64,000 nucleotides of DNA, taken from the NCBI RefSeq assembly GCF_016900775.1, contig NZ_JACJKN010000006.1, positions 62,001 through 126,000 of the forward strand. The letters run 5' to 3'. Shown here in pieces: positions 9,045 to 16,922 of the stretch. The translations under genes were made by a program, and so were the position numbers. Within the stretch, counting starts at the first letter, position 1. Each line of letters begins with the position of its first letter. The notes below the pieces were generated by a model. The model did not search any database and was not told where the DNA came from. It saw only the letters and a program-made list of their open reading frames with translations. The DNA is from Olsenella uli. Lineage in GTDB: Bacteria > Actinomycetota > Coriobacteriia > Coriobacteriales > Atopobiaceae.

Positions 9045-9287
9045 ATGACAACGCTTAAGGATGTGAAGGTGGGGGAGAGCGCGACGGTGTCCAGGCTCAC
9101 GGGCGCCGGGGCCCTCAAGCGCCGCATCATGGACATGGGGCTCATCAAGGGCACGCGCGTCCACGTTCGCAAGGTGGCGCCGCTCGGCGACCCGCTCGAG
9201 CTCACGGTGCGCGGCTACGAGCTCTCGATCCGCAAGGACGAGGCGGCGAGCGTCGAGGTTTCTGACGTGATGCGCGACGACCGGTAA
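9045..9287 (+). CDS. feoA: Second FeoA-domain protein
   Basis: FeoA, 80 residues. The ATG at 9045 is used because AAAGGAAGG lies just upstream; an in-frame ATG at 8997 overlaps the previous stop and adds 16 unrelated residues. The motifs RIMDMGLIKGTRVHVRKVAP and GDPLELTVRGYELSIRK are the FeoA hallmark and closely match the FeoA part of the fusion at 29230. Tandem FeoA genes before FeoB are common in anaerobes. A terminator-like hairpin (9341-9361) and repeats separate it from feoB. Confidence 0.93.
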   Translation: MTTLKDVKVGESATVSRLTGAGALKRRIMDMGLIKGTRVHVRKVAPLGDPLELTVRGYELSIRKDEAASVEVSDVMRDDR

Positions 9288-9289
9288 AA

Positions 9290-9337
9290 CCTGACAAACG
9301 ACCCTGACACCTTTGTCAGGAAGACACCTTTGTCAGG
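9290..9337. repeat. TGACAAAGGTG-family palindrome (partial)
   Basis: CCTGACA and TGTCAGG arms at 9290-9320, then a second GACACCTTTGTCAGG at 9323-9337. This is a degenerate member of the inverted-repeat family seen in full at 18732, 32741, 51311 and 59790. Confidence 0.75.
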
Positions 9338-9340
9338 AGG

Positions 9341-9361
9341 CGGCCGGGAGCGGCCGTTTTT
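9341..9361 (+). terminator. Terminator-like hairpin between feoA and feoB
   Basis: CGGCCG, a GGAG loop, CGGCCG, then TTTTTCT. It may set feoA:feoB stoichiometry or show that feoB has its own promoter. Confidence 0.6.
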
Positions 9362-9373
9362 CTCGCGCAACAA

Positions 9374-9389
9374 GTTAGCTAAGTCTAAC
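9374..9389 (+). promoter_or_regulatory. DtxR/IdeR-like dyad before feoB
   Basis: GTTAGCTAAGTCTAAC is an inverted repeat of GTTAG and CTAAC. The half-sites resemble the TTAGG...CCTAA core recognised by DtxR/IdeR iron regulators. A related half-site, GGTTAACCTA, occurs at 13434-13443 beyond the ZIP gene. Assignment to DtxR is inference. Confidence 0.45.
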
Positions 9390-9436
9390 AATTGTCACCG
9401 TGCAAGTAGCAGTTAGCAAACTCTGAAAGGCAGGAC

Positions 9437-12100
9437 ATGGCTGAGATCACGATCGGTCTCGCAGGCAACCCAAACTGCGGCAAGACCACGCTGTTCAACG
9501 AGCTCACCGGCTCCAACGGGTATGTGGGCAACTGGCCCGGCGTCACCGTGGAGAAGAAGCAGGCGACCTGGCGCGCGGACCGCGACGTCACCTTCGTCGA
9601 CCTGCCCGGCATCTACTCGCTCTCCCCGTACACGCCCGAGGAGGTCGTCTCGCGCGACTACCTGGTGAACGAGCGGCCGGACGCCGTGATCGACCTCGTC
9701 GACGCCACCAACCTCGAGCGCAACCTCTATCTCACCACGCAGCTCCTGGAGGCGGGGCGTCCCGTCGTGGTGGGCCTCAACATGTGTGACCTGCTCAAGG
9801 AGAAGGGCGACGTCATCGATGTTGCGGCCCTCTCCGAGCGCCTGGGCGCGCCGGTCGTTGAGGTCTCCGCGCTGCGCAACACCAACCTCGACGAGCTGGT
9901 GAACAAGGCCGTGGCCGCCGGGCGCGCGGGCAAGGTCCAGCCCGGGGCGCCCTGCTTCTCTCCCGAGGTCGAGGCGGCGCTCGGCGAGATCGCCGGAATC
10001 GTCTCCGGCAGCTGCGACGCAAACCTCGTGCGCTGGTACTCAATCAAGGTCTTCGAGCGCGACGCCGAGGCGGTGAAGGCCCTCCACCTCTCGTCCGCGC
10101 AGCTCAACAAGGCCGAGCAGGCCATCAAGGCGGTTGAGAGGTCCCGTGACGACGACGCCGAGTCCATCATCACCTCAGATCGCTACGACTGGATCGCGGA
10201 CGTCATGGACGCGTGCGTCAAGAAGGCGCCCAAGAAGCTCAGCATGTCCGAGAAGATCGACCGCGTGGTGACCAACCGAGTGCTGGGCCTGCCGATCTTC
10301 GTGGCCGTGATGTTCGTCGTGTACTTCATCGCGGTGTCCACGGTGGGAACGTGGGGCACCGACTGGGCCAACGACGGCGTCTTCGGCGACGGCTGGCTCT
10401 GGAACCCGTCCGACCAGGCGGCCTACGAGACGGCGACCGAGGAGTACGACGCCGGCTACTACGGCGACAAGATCGACGGCTTCCTGGCCGCGGCCGAGGC
10501 CGACGGGCTTGACACCGCCGGCGTGAGCGACGCGGTCGCCGCCCTCGCCGAGGATCCCGAGGATCCCGAGGCACAGGCCGTCGTCTCTGGCTTCGTCGCC
10601 GAGGCGCAGGCCGCAGGCGTCGTGGCCACCGACGTCCCGATGCACGACGGCGACGGCAACTTCCTCGACGCGAACGAGGAGGTCGTCACCCGCATCGACG
10701 CCGACGGCGAGCCCGTGCTGGCTGACGGGCAGGAGCTCGCGGTCATCGACTCCGTGAGCGCGTCGGACTTCGCCGACGCCGTCGCCGCGCAGGAGAGCGC
10801 GCCGGCGCTCGATGACTACGCCAGCTTCGTGCCGTCGATCCCCTCCGTCATCGAGGGCTGGCTCGCCGCGGCGGGCGCCTCCGAGTTCGTGACCGCGCTC
10901 GTCCTCGACGGCATCGTCGCCGGCGTTGGCGCGGTGCTCGGCTTCATCCCGCAGATGCTCGTGCTCTTCGTCATGCTGTGCTTCCTCGAGGACTGCGGCT
11001 ACATGAGCCGCGTGGCCTTCGTCATGGACCGCGTGTTCCGCCGCTTCGGCCTGTCCGGCAAGAGCTTCATCCCGATGCTCATCTCCTCGGGCTGCGGCGT
11101 CCCCGGCGTCATGGCCACCAAGACCATCGAGAACGAGAAGGACCGCCGCATGACGGCGATGCTCACCACCATGATTCCGTGCGGCGCCAAGACCCCGATC
11201 ATCGCCCTCGTGATGGGCGTCCTCATCGGCGGCTCCGACGCGTGGTGGGTCGCCCCGATGTTCTACTTCCTCGGTCTCGCCGCGATCGTCGTCTCCGCGC
11301 TCATGCTCAAGAAGACCAAGATGTTCGCCGGCGAGCCCGCGCCGTTCGTGATGGAGCTCCCCGACTACCACCTGCCCACCCTCAAGAGCTGGTGGCTGCA
11401 CGTGTGGGAGCGCATCTCCGCGTACCTCAAGAAGGCCACGACGATCATCTTCGCCGCGTCCGTGGTGGTGTGGTTCCTGCTCGAGTTCGGCTTCGCCAAC
11501 TGGGAGGGCGGCAACGGGGCCTTCGGCTTCATGTCGCTCATGGAGGGCGCGCCCGAGTACTACACCGACTACTCCCTGCTCGCGATCGTAGGCAACGCCG
11601 TCGCCTGGATCTTCGCCCCGCTCGGCGCCGACACCTGGCAGGCCGCGGCGGCGTCGATCAACGCCCTCATCGCCAAGGAGAACCTCGTCTCCACCTTCGG
11701 CGTGATTTACGGCATCGGTGACGCCACCGAGAACTCCGTGACCATGTGGAGCGGCTTCGCCGGCATGTTCACCGACGCCTCGGGCATCCTGCACGTCGGC
11801 GCCATGTGCGCGTTCGTGGCGTTCAACATGCTCGACGCGCCGTGCTTCGCCGCCATCGGCACCATCCGCAAGCAGATGGACTCGCCGAAGTGGTTCTGGT
11901 TCGCGATCGGCTATCAGTGCGTCTTTGCCTGGTGCGTGGGCCTCATCATCAACCAGCTCTGGGAGCTCTTCGCGCTGGGGAACTTCGGCGTGTGGACAGT
12001 GGTCGCATTTGCGCTGCTCGCGGGCATGATCTTCCAGATCGCACGCCCGATGCCGCGCGACGAGCAGCCCGACGAGAAGGTCCTCGCCCAGCTCGCGTAG
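9437..12100 (+). CDS. feoB: Ferrous iron transporter FeoB with an unusual acidic insertion
   Basis: Inner-membrane Fe(II) transporter, 887 residues. The N-terminal G domain has GNPNCGKTT (G1, about residues 9-17), a threonine switch in NWPGVTVEKK, DLPGIYSLSPY (G3) and NMCD (G4). Membrane motifs include FVMLCFLEDCGYMSRVAFVMDR and LISSGCGVPGVMATKT. It is about 110 residues longer than most FeoB proteins. The extra sequence is an Asp/Glu/Ala-rich stretch at about residues 318-470, between the first membrane helix and the first gate motif, predicted to be extracytoplasmic. AAAGGCAGG precedes the ATG. It lies downstream of two feoA genes and a DtxR-like dyad. A second FeoB is encoded at 29230. Confidence 0.95.
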   Translation: MAEITIGLAGNPNCGKTTLFNELTGSNGYVGNWPGVTVEKKQATWRADRDVTFVDLPGIYSLSPYTPEEVVSRDYLVNERPDAVIDLVDATNLERNLYLTTQLLEAGRPVVVGLNMCDLLKEKGDVIDVAALSERLGAPVVEVSALRNTNLDELVNKAVAAGRAGKVQPGAPCFSPEVEAALGEIAGIVSGSCDANLVRWYSIKVFERDAEAVKALHLSSAQLNKAEQAIKAVERSRDDDAESIITSDRYDWIADVMDACVKKAPKKLSMSEKIDRVVTNRVLGLPIFVAVMFVVYFIAVSTVGTWGTDWANDGVFGDGWLWNPSDQAAYETATEEYDAGYYGDKIDGFLAAAEADGLDTAGVSDAVAALAEDPEDPEAQAVVSGFVAEAQAAGVVATDVPMHDGDGNFLDANEEVVTRIDADGEPVLADGQELAVIDSVSASDFADAVAAQESAPALDDYASFVPSIPSVIEGWLAAAGASEFVTALVLDGIVAGVGAVLGFIPQMLVLFVMLCFLEDCGYMSRVAFVMDRVFRRFGLSGKSFIPMLISSGCGVPGVMATKTIENEKDRRMTAMLTTMIPCGAKTPIIALVMGVLIGGSDAWWVAPMFYFLGLAAIVVSALMLKKTKMFAGEPAPFVMELPDYHLPTLKSWWLHVWERISAYLKKATTIIFAASVVVWFLLEFGFANWEGGNGAFGFMSLMEGAPEYYTDYSLLAIVGNAVAWIFAPLGADTWQAAAASINALIAKENLVSTFGVIYGIGDATENSVTMWSGFAGMFTDASGILHVGAMCAFVAFNMLDAPCFAAIGTIRKQMDSPKWFWFAIGYQCVFAWCVGLIINQLWELFALGNFGVWTVVAFALLAGMIFQIARPMPRDEQPDEKVLAQLA

Positions 12101-12111
12101 CGTGCAAAGGC

Positions 12112-12138
12112 GTGCAAAAGGGGCAGGCACTTTTGCAC
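12112..12138. repeat. Small GGGGCAGGCA-type palindrome
   Basis: GTGCAAAAG and CTTTTGCAC flank GGGCAGGCA. It shares the G-rich core with the larger palindromes at 17758 and 49504 (GGGGACAGGCCCC). Confidence 0.7.
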
Positions 12139-12143
12139 ACATT

Positions 12144-12185
12144 GGCGCGCCGCCGGTTCTTCTCGCCGGCGGCGCGCCCGTTTTT
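12144..12185 (+). terminator. Intrinsic terminator of feoB
   Basis: GGCGCGCCGCCGG pairs with CCGGCGGCGCGCC (13 bp); the loop is TTCTTCTCG and the tail CGTTTTT. The loop region contains a copy of the recurring GTTCTTCTCGCC motif. Confidence 0.85.
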
Positions 12186-12395
12186 ATGCCGGGGAAGGCC
12201 CCCCGGTCTGCATGCATATCGATTGTCGGTGGTTTATGTGCGGCCGTGCGAGTATCTGGCCTGGCCCGGCCTGGAAAACCGCTGGTAAATAAATGACATA
12301 ATTTTAGTCGTACTTAGGGGCGCGCCGAGAACCGCCGACAATCGTCTCGAGGGGTCCCATGCCCCGGCGGGGAGGGGCCCGCCCCCGCGGGTCCA

Positions 12396-12517
12396 TTTCT
12401 AGGTGTTTTTTGCGATGGCATACGGATACCCGGCGTATCCTGACTAGAATAGTCGCAGGTCAACAAATGACACCTAACTAGTAGTATTTAGAGGTGTCTT
12501 GAAAAAACACCTAGAAA
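12396..12517 (+). promoter_or_regulatory. Leader of the ZIP transporter gene with nested inverted repeats
   Basis: TTTCTAGGTGTTTTTT (12396-12411) is perfectly repeated in inverse at 12502-12517. Between the arms lie GGATAC/GTATCC (12424-12440), GACTA/TAGTC (12442-12454) and ACACCT/AGGTGT (about 12470-12497). The inner AGGTGT elements share sequence with the outer arms, so alternative pairings are possible. This is a candidate metal-responsive leader or a cluster of operators. The rest of the 454-bp gap holds only the terminator of feoB and no ORF. Confidence 0.5.
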
Positions 12518-12554
12518 CGGATTGATTCCCAAGAGGGGACCAAGGAGGCACGAG

Positions 12555-13364
12555 ATGATAGACAACATCCCCCAGGCGCTCGCGTGGGCGGCGCTCGGCT
12601 GCGGCTTCACCTGGCTCATGACCACGGCGGGCTCGGCCGTGGTGTTCTTCTTCCGCTCCGAGCGCAAGAACATGCACCACATCTTCCTCGGCTTTGCCGC
12701 GGGCGTCATGGTTGCGGCGAGCGTGTGGTCGCTGCTCAACCCCGCGATCGAGCAGGCGGAGGGCCTCGGCGTTCCCGGCTGGCTGCCCGCCGCGGGCGGC
12801 TTTCTTCTGGGCGTGGCCTTCCTCATGGCGCTCGACACGTTCCTGCCCCACCTCCACGCGGACTCCGACGAGCCGGAGGGCGTGCCCTCCGGCTGGAAGC
12901 GCACCACGCTCCTCGTCTCCGCGGTGACGCTCCACAACATCCCCGAGGGCATGTCCGTGGGCCTGCTCTTTGCCATGGCGGCGCAGACCGCCGGCGCGGC
13001 GGGGGAGGCCTACCTCGGCATGGCCGTGGCGCTCGCCATCGGCATCGGTCTGCAGAACTTCCCGGAGGGCGCGGCCATCTCGCTGCCGCTCGCGCGCGAG
13101 GGCATGAGCCGCGGGCGCGCCTTCGTGATGGGCAGCCTCTCCGGCATCGTGGAGCCGATCTTCGGCGTGCTCGTGGTGCTGGCCAGCGGCTGGATCAGCC
13201 CGTACATGCCGTGGCTCCTGGCGTTTGCCGCCGGCGCGATGGTCTACGTGGTGGTGGAGGAGCTCATCCCCGAGTCCCACCTCGGCGAGCACTCCAACGT
13301 GGGAACGCTCGGCTTCATCGCGGGCTTCGTCCTGATGATGGTGCTGGACGTGGCGCTGGGCTAG
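12555..13364 (+). CDS. ZIP-family divalent metal transporter
   Basis: Integral membrane protein, 269 residues with about eight hydrophobic segments, of the ZIP (ZupT-like) family that imports Zn, Mn or Fe. The signature metal-binding motifs are TLHNIPEGMSVGL (about residue 130) and GLQNFPEGAAISLPL (about 165). A short His/Asp/Glu loop, LPHLHADSDEPEG, sits between helices 3 and 4, as in the variable cytoplasmic loop of ZIPs. The ATG at 12555 follows AAGGAGG; an upstream in-frame ATG (12522) lacks a site. The substrate is not determinable, but the neighbours are iron genes. It follows a leader rich in inverted repeats. Confidence 0.9.
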   Translation: MIDNIPQALAWAALGCGFTWLMTTAGSAVVFFFRSERKNMHHIFLGFAAGVMVAASVWSLLNPAIEQAEGLGVPGWLPAAGGFLLGVAFLMALDTFLPHLHADSDEPEGVPSGWKRTTLLVSAVTLHNIPEGMSVGLLFAMAAQTAGAAGEAYLGMAVALAIGIGLQNFPEGAAISLPLAREGMSRGRAFVMGSLSGIVEPIFGVLVVLASGWISPYMPWLLAFAAGAMVYVVVEELIPESHLGEHSNVGTLGFIAGFVLMMVLDVALG

Positions 13365-13545
13365 CCAATAGTAAACCTATGCTTACTTATGGAGAACCTG
13401 TGTCGGCCTCTTTTCCCGTTTGAAGTTAGCTCTGGTTAACCTATCCTACCATCGTGCCGAGAAGAACCGCGACTCGCATCGGCACCAGTGCGTTTAACCC
13501 TGCCCGAGCGACGGACCCTCTCCCCGTCGCAGACGGCGCATCCTT

Positions 13546-13592
13546 GCGCCACCTGCCCACCCCCTCTACGGCAGGTGGCGCCTTTGCGTTTT
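13546..13592 (+). terminator. Terminator-like hairpin after the ZIP gene
   Basis: GCGCCACCTGCC and GGCAGGTGGCGC form a 12-bp stem, followed by CTTTGCGTTTT. The surrounding 13365-13826 gap has no gene. It also holds a GAGAAGAAC copy (13459), a GTTAAC-containing half-site (about 13422-13445) and the repeat at 13616-13695. Confidence 0.6.
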
Positions 13593-13615
13593 GGCCCGGC
13601 GCCCCTCGCCGCCGT

Positions 13616-13695
13616 GATTAACGCGCACTCGCGCGCGGTTTTCTGAACGTCAACTGGGGAAACGCGAAAAAGGCCTGCACGAGCGCGCGTTAATC
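13616..13695. repeat. Inverted repeat GATTAACGCGC
   Basis: GATTAACGCGC at 13616-13626 and GCGCGTTAATC at 13685-13695, perfect 11-bp arms extended by similar CTCG/CGAG bases. Function unknown. Confidence 0.7.
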
Positions 13696-13735
13696 GAGCC
13701 TCTCCGCCCCTGCTGGTCAGTGACTCGCATCCATA

Positions 13736-13811
13736 CGAAAAGGCCCCGCCCCTTGCGAGGCGGAGCCTTCCGCGAAGCGCGGCTCTGCGTGCAGGGGACG
13801 GGGCCTTTCGT
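13736..13811 (-). terminator. Terminator of gpmA
   Basis: CGAAAAGGCCCCGCCCC and GGGGACGGGGCCTTTCG form a long nearly perfect stem just beyond the gpmA stop. On the minus strand the stem ends in CCTTTTCG. Confidence 0.75.
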
Positions 13812-13826
13812 GCGGACGAACGCTGG

Positions 13827-14591
13827 CTACTTCTTGGCCTTGCCCTGGTTGGCGACGGCGTTAATCTTGGCCTCGATGGTGGCGGGGTCGCCGATGTAGT
13901 GCTTGTCGACGACGTTCCAGTCCTTGTCGAAGGTGTAGGAGCACGGCACGCCGGTCGGGATGTTGACCTCGAGGATCTCCTCGGGGGTCAGCTTCTCGAA
14001 CTGCATGACGAGGGCGCGCAGCGAGTTGCCGTGAGCGGCAATGAGCACGCGCTTGCCGGCCTCCATCTGCGGCTTGATCTCCTGCTCAAAGTACGGCCAG
14101 GCGCGGGCGATGGTGTCCTTGAGGCACTCAGTGTAGGGGAGGTCCTCCTTGGGCACGTCGCGGAACATCTCGAGGACGTGCGGGTCGCGCTCGTCGCCGG
14201 GCTCGAGGGCGGGCGGGCAGACGTCGAAGGAGCGGCGCCAGATCTTGACCTGCTCCTCGCCGTGCTCGGCGGCGGCGTCGGCCTTGTTCAGGCCCTGGAG
14301 GGCGCCGTAGTGGCGCTCGTTGAGCTGCCAGGCCTTGTGGACGGGCAGCCAGTTGCGGTCGAGCTCGTCGAGCACGCAGTTGAGCGTGTGGATGGCGCGC
14401 TTGAGCAGCGAGGTGTAGCAGACGTCGAAGTCGTAGCCGGCCTCCTTGAGGGCCTTGCCGCCCGCGTGGGCCTCCTCGCGACCGGTGTCGGTGAGGTCGA
14501 CGTCGGTCCAGCCGGTGAAGAGGTTGAGCTTGTTCCACTCGGACTCACCGTGGCGGACGATGACGAGCTGCATGGTCTGATCGTCGTTCAT
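13827..14591 (-). CDS. gpmA: 2,3-bisphosphoglycerate-dependent phosphoglycerate mutase
   Basis: Glycolytic enzyme interconverting 3- and 2-phosphoglycerate, cytoplasmic, 254 residues, which matches the dPGM family. LVIVRHGESEWNKLNLFTGW carries the phosphohistidine RHG motif near residue 15. YTSLLKRAIHT, ERHYGALQGLNK and IAAHGNSLRALV (second catalytic His) are all intact. The start is the ATG at 14591, with GAAGGGA about 10 bases upstream; a later ATG (14573) is possible. The frame is open further upstream, but that part overlaps the Cys-rich peptide gene and is not homologous. It has its own terminator. Confidence 0.95.
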   Translation of the reverse strand: MNDDQTMQLVIVRHGESEWNKLNLFTGWTDVDLTDTGREEAHAGGKALKEAGYDFDVCYTSLLKRAIHTLNCVLDELDRNWLPVHKAWQLNERHYGALQGLNKADAAAEHGEEQVKIWRRSFDVCPPALEPGDERDPHVLEMFRDVPKEDLPYTECLKDTIARAWPYFEQEIKPQMEAGKRVLIAAHGNSLRALVMQFEKLTPEEILEVNIPTGVPCSYTFDKDWNVVDKHYIGDPATIEAKINAVANQGKAKK

Positions 14592-14720
14592 TGGAGACAC
14601 GTCCCTTCTGATGCAAAGTTTGTGCGGCCGAGGCCGCCTTGCCCCTCTAGTATGACGCAGATGGGTATAGTTGCCTTTGGTTAACAACAAACTTTTCTCC
14701 TCTTTTCGGAGGTTGGTCGC

Positions 14721-14915
14721 ATGGGCCTCGCCGACGTCGTCATCATTACCGCCATCGCGGTCCTTCTCGCCCTGGCAGTGCGCTCCATCAGGAGGTCGGG
14801 TGGCGAGTGCTCGAGCTGCGGCAGCAGGGGCTCGTGCTCCGCGCACGCCGCGGGCGGCCCCTGCCCGGCCGCGCGCGACATGCTCAGGAACGTGGAGAAG
14901 AACCTCGGCAAGTAG
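14721..14915 (+). CDS. FeoB-associated Cys-rich membrane protein
   Basis: Peptide of 64 residues with one N-terminal membrane helix (about residues 4-20), a short basic stretch (RSIRRSGG) and a cysteine cluster (CSSCGSRGSC...PCPAA). This is the architecture of the FeoB-associated Cys-rich family (Pfam PF12669), usually encoded next to feoB. The cysteines are thought to bind iron or relay electrons, but the role is not established. A strong GGAGG precedes the ATG. Here it lies about 2.6 kb from feoB, divergent from gpmA, with a GGTTAAC-containing upstream region. Confidence 0.8.
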   Translation: MGLADVVIITAIAVLLALAVRSIRRSGGECSSCGSRGSCSAHAAGGPCPAARDMLRNVEKNLGK

Positions 14916-15018
14916 CCATGCCGCCGGCGGCACGCCGGGAAACAGGCGCGAAACACGCGTGTGAGAACCTATCGCTGAATAATGAGTAGCCCTGCCGGTC
15001 AACCGGAAAGGAAACCGC

Positions 15019-16359
15019 ATGAGCAGCGAGAAGGACATCGACTTCGTTCTCCGGACCGTCGAGAAGCGCGACATCCGCTTCGTGAGGCTGTGGTTCGCTG
15101 ACGTGCTCGGCAACCTCAAGTCGTTCGCGATCTCTCCCGAGGAGCTCGAGGAGGCCTTCGAGGAGGGCATCGGCTTCGACGGCTCGGCCGTCGACGGCTT
15201 CGCCTCGCTCGAGGAGTCGGACATGCTCGCCTTTCCCGACCCCGACACCTTCGCGCTGCTGCCGTGGCGCCCCTCGGAGTCCGGCGTCGCGCGCGTCTTC
15301 TGCGACGTCTTCACCCCCTCGCGCGAGCCCTTCGAGGGCGACCCGCGCCGCTGCCTCAAGAAGGTCTTCCAGGCGGCCGAGGAGCGGGGCTACGTGCCCA
15401 ACGTGGGTCCCAAGATGGAGTACTTCTACTTTGACAACGACCTCGACCCGGTGCCGCTCGACAACGCGGGCTACTTCGACCTCACGCCCATGGACACGGC
15501 CAACGACCTGCGCCGCCAGACCACGCTCACGCTGGAGAAGATGTCCATCCCCGTCCAGTACTCCTACCACGCGGCCGGCCCCTCGCAAAACGGCGTGGAG
15601 CTGCGCTTCACCGAGGCCGTGAGCTGCGCGGACAACATCATGACGGCCCGTCTGGTCATCAAGCAGGAGGCCGCCGAGCAGGGCATGTACGCCTCGTTCA
15701 TGCCCAAGCCCATCACCGACGTCCCCGGGTCCGCGATGTTCCTCTACCAGTCGCTGCTCGACCATGACGGCGAGAACCTCTTCTGGGGCCCCAAGGAGTT
15801 CCACGAGGCGCACCTCTCCGAGCTCGCCCAGCACTACATCGCCGGCATCCTCAAGTATGCGCCCGAGTTCACGCTGGTCACCAACCCCACGGTGAACTCC
15901 TACAAGCGCTTCATCTCCACGGGCGAGGTGCCCACGCACGCCACGTGGGGCCGCAAGAACCGCGCCGCGCTCGTGCGCGTGCCCACGCACAAGCCGGGCA
16001 AGCACATCGCCACCCGCGTCGAGCTGCGCAGCCCCGATCCCACGGCGAACCCCTACCTGGCCCTCGCGGTGACCATCGCCGCCGGCCTCAGGGGCATCGA
16101 GGAGGGCCTGCCGCTCCCCGAGGAGGCCACGAGCGAGACGCTCGCCCTCTCCGAGCGCGAGCTCGCCGCCCGCGGAATCGCCCGCCTGCCGCGCACGCTC
16201 GGCGAGGCCGTGGACCGCTTCGAGTCCTCCGAGCTCATGCGCACCGTCCTCGGCGACCACATCTTCGACTACCTGGTCCGCGAGAAGCGCGACGAGTGGT
16301 ACGAGTACTGCACCGCCGTCACCGACTGGGAGCGCGAGCACTACTACGGCGGCTTCTAG
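15019..16359 (+). CDS. glnA: Glutamine-synthetase family protein with a divergent active site
   Basis: 446 residues, the length and fold of type I glutamine synthetase. IGFDGSAVDGFASLEESDM, NPTVNSYKRFIS and RVELRSPDPTANPYLAL are well conserved. Residues aligned with the metal- and nucleotide-binding positions are changed: GPKMEYF has Lys132 for the first Glu (Glu134 remains), YHAAGPSQNG has Ala185 and Gly192 for two metal Glu residues, and SAMFLYQS has Phe241 and Tyr243 for two His. Numbers in GS literature (E129, E212, E220, H269, H271) are my by-eye mapping. It may be a non-catalytic or altered-substrate member. The Tyr adenylylation loop is also not recognisable. It precedes an amino-acid ABC transporter and a GlnR-like regulator. 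An AAAGGAAA ribosome binding site is present. Confidence 0.85.
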   Translation: MSSEKDIDFVLRTVEKRDIRFVRLWFADVLGNLKSFAISPEELEEAFEEGIGFDGSAVDGFASLEESDMLAFPDPDTFALLPWRPSESGVARVFCDVFTPSREPFEGDPRRCLKKVFQAAEERGYVPNVGPKMEYFYFDNDLDPVPLDNAGYFDLTPMDTANDLRRQTTLTLEKMSIPVQYSYHAAGPSQNGVELRFTEAVSCADNIMTARLVIKQEAAEQGMYASFMPKPITDVPGSAMFLYQSLLDHDGENLFWGPKEFHEAHLSELAQHYIAGILKYAPEFTLVTNPTVNSYKRFISTGEVPTHATWGRKNRAALVRVPTHKPGKHIATRVELRSPDPTANPYLALAVTIAAGLRGIEEGLPLPEEATSETLALSERELAARGIARLPRTLGEAVDRFESSELMRTVLGDHIFDYLVREKRDEWYEYCTAVTDWEREHYYGGF

Positions 16360-16397
16360 CCGCGACTCGCGTCAGGCGAGAAGAACGATGGCATGCG

Positions 16398-16435
16398 GCG
16401 CCGTCCGGGGGTTCCCGGGCGGCGCTGTCCTTCTC
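16398..16435 (+). terminator. Possible terminator of the glutamine-synthetase-like gene
   Basis: GCGCCG pairs with CGGCGC and CCGGG with CCCGG around GGTT, followed by the pyrimidine-rich tail TGTCCTTCTC. It has no U-run. Confidence 0.45.
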
Positions 16436-16507
16436 ACCGCACTTCTTGCCTGCGGGGGCCGCGGCGCTTAGCCCTTGGGGGATCGTTGCGCCGTGCGGCC
16501 GCCTCGG

Positions 16508-16719
16508 CGTTAGGGATGCGGGGTCGTTGCAGCTCCGGGGCGCGCCTTCGTTAGGGAATCGCGGTCGTTGCGGGGCGGGAGGCGTGGGGACGCGGCGCGC
16601 CGGGCGATGCGGGCCCGCTGCGGGGGCACGAGGGCCGCCCGCAGGCCTTCCGCCCCGCAACGACCGCGATTCCCTAACCGCCCCTCGGGCGGGGCCCGCA
16701 ACGACCCCCGAATCCTAAC
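16508..16719. repeat. Mirror-symmetric set of GTTAGG...GTCGTTGC repeats
   Basis: Two direct copies start at 16508 and 16549 (41 nt apart). Two inverted copies end at 16678 and 16719 (again 41 nt apart). The inner pair is a perfect 29-bp inverted repeat (16549-16577 with 16650-16678). The outer units read GTTAGGGATGCGGGGTCGTT and its near inverse. A decayed copy lies near 16467-16490. This fills most of the 563-bp gap between the GS-like gene and the transporter. No ORF is evident. Confidence 0.85.
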
Positions 16720-16922
16720 GCGCCCGGTCGGCGCGCGATGCCGCCTGCCCCATACGTGTCAATCTTGTTAAGAAACTTGGCGAGAAGAACCTCGTAGGAC
16801 GACTTGAACCAAACTGAAACCTTGGCGACGGACGGGGCATGCGCCCTGACACGGGAAGACCCGTGCCACCGTCGGGAAAGGGCGTGACCACGCGCCGAAG
16901 CATTGGGGGAAGGACACCCACC

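Noticed and set aside
10175-12217. 680-aa minus-strand ORF opposite feoB
   Set aside because: Low-complexity His/Asp/Arg/Gly-rich translation typical of the antisense of GC-rich genes; the plus strand encodes an unmistakable FeoB.
13546-13592. tRNA-like stem near 13.5 kb
   Set aside because: Only one stem is present; no T-loop (GTTCRANNC) or anticodon arm. It reads better as a terminator.
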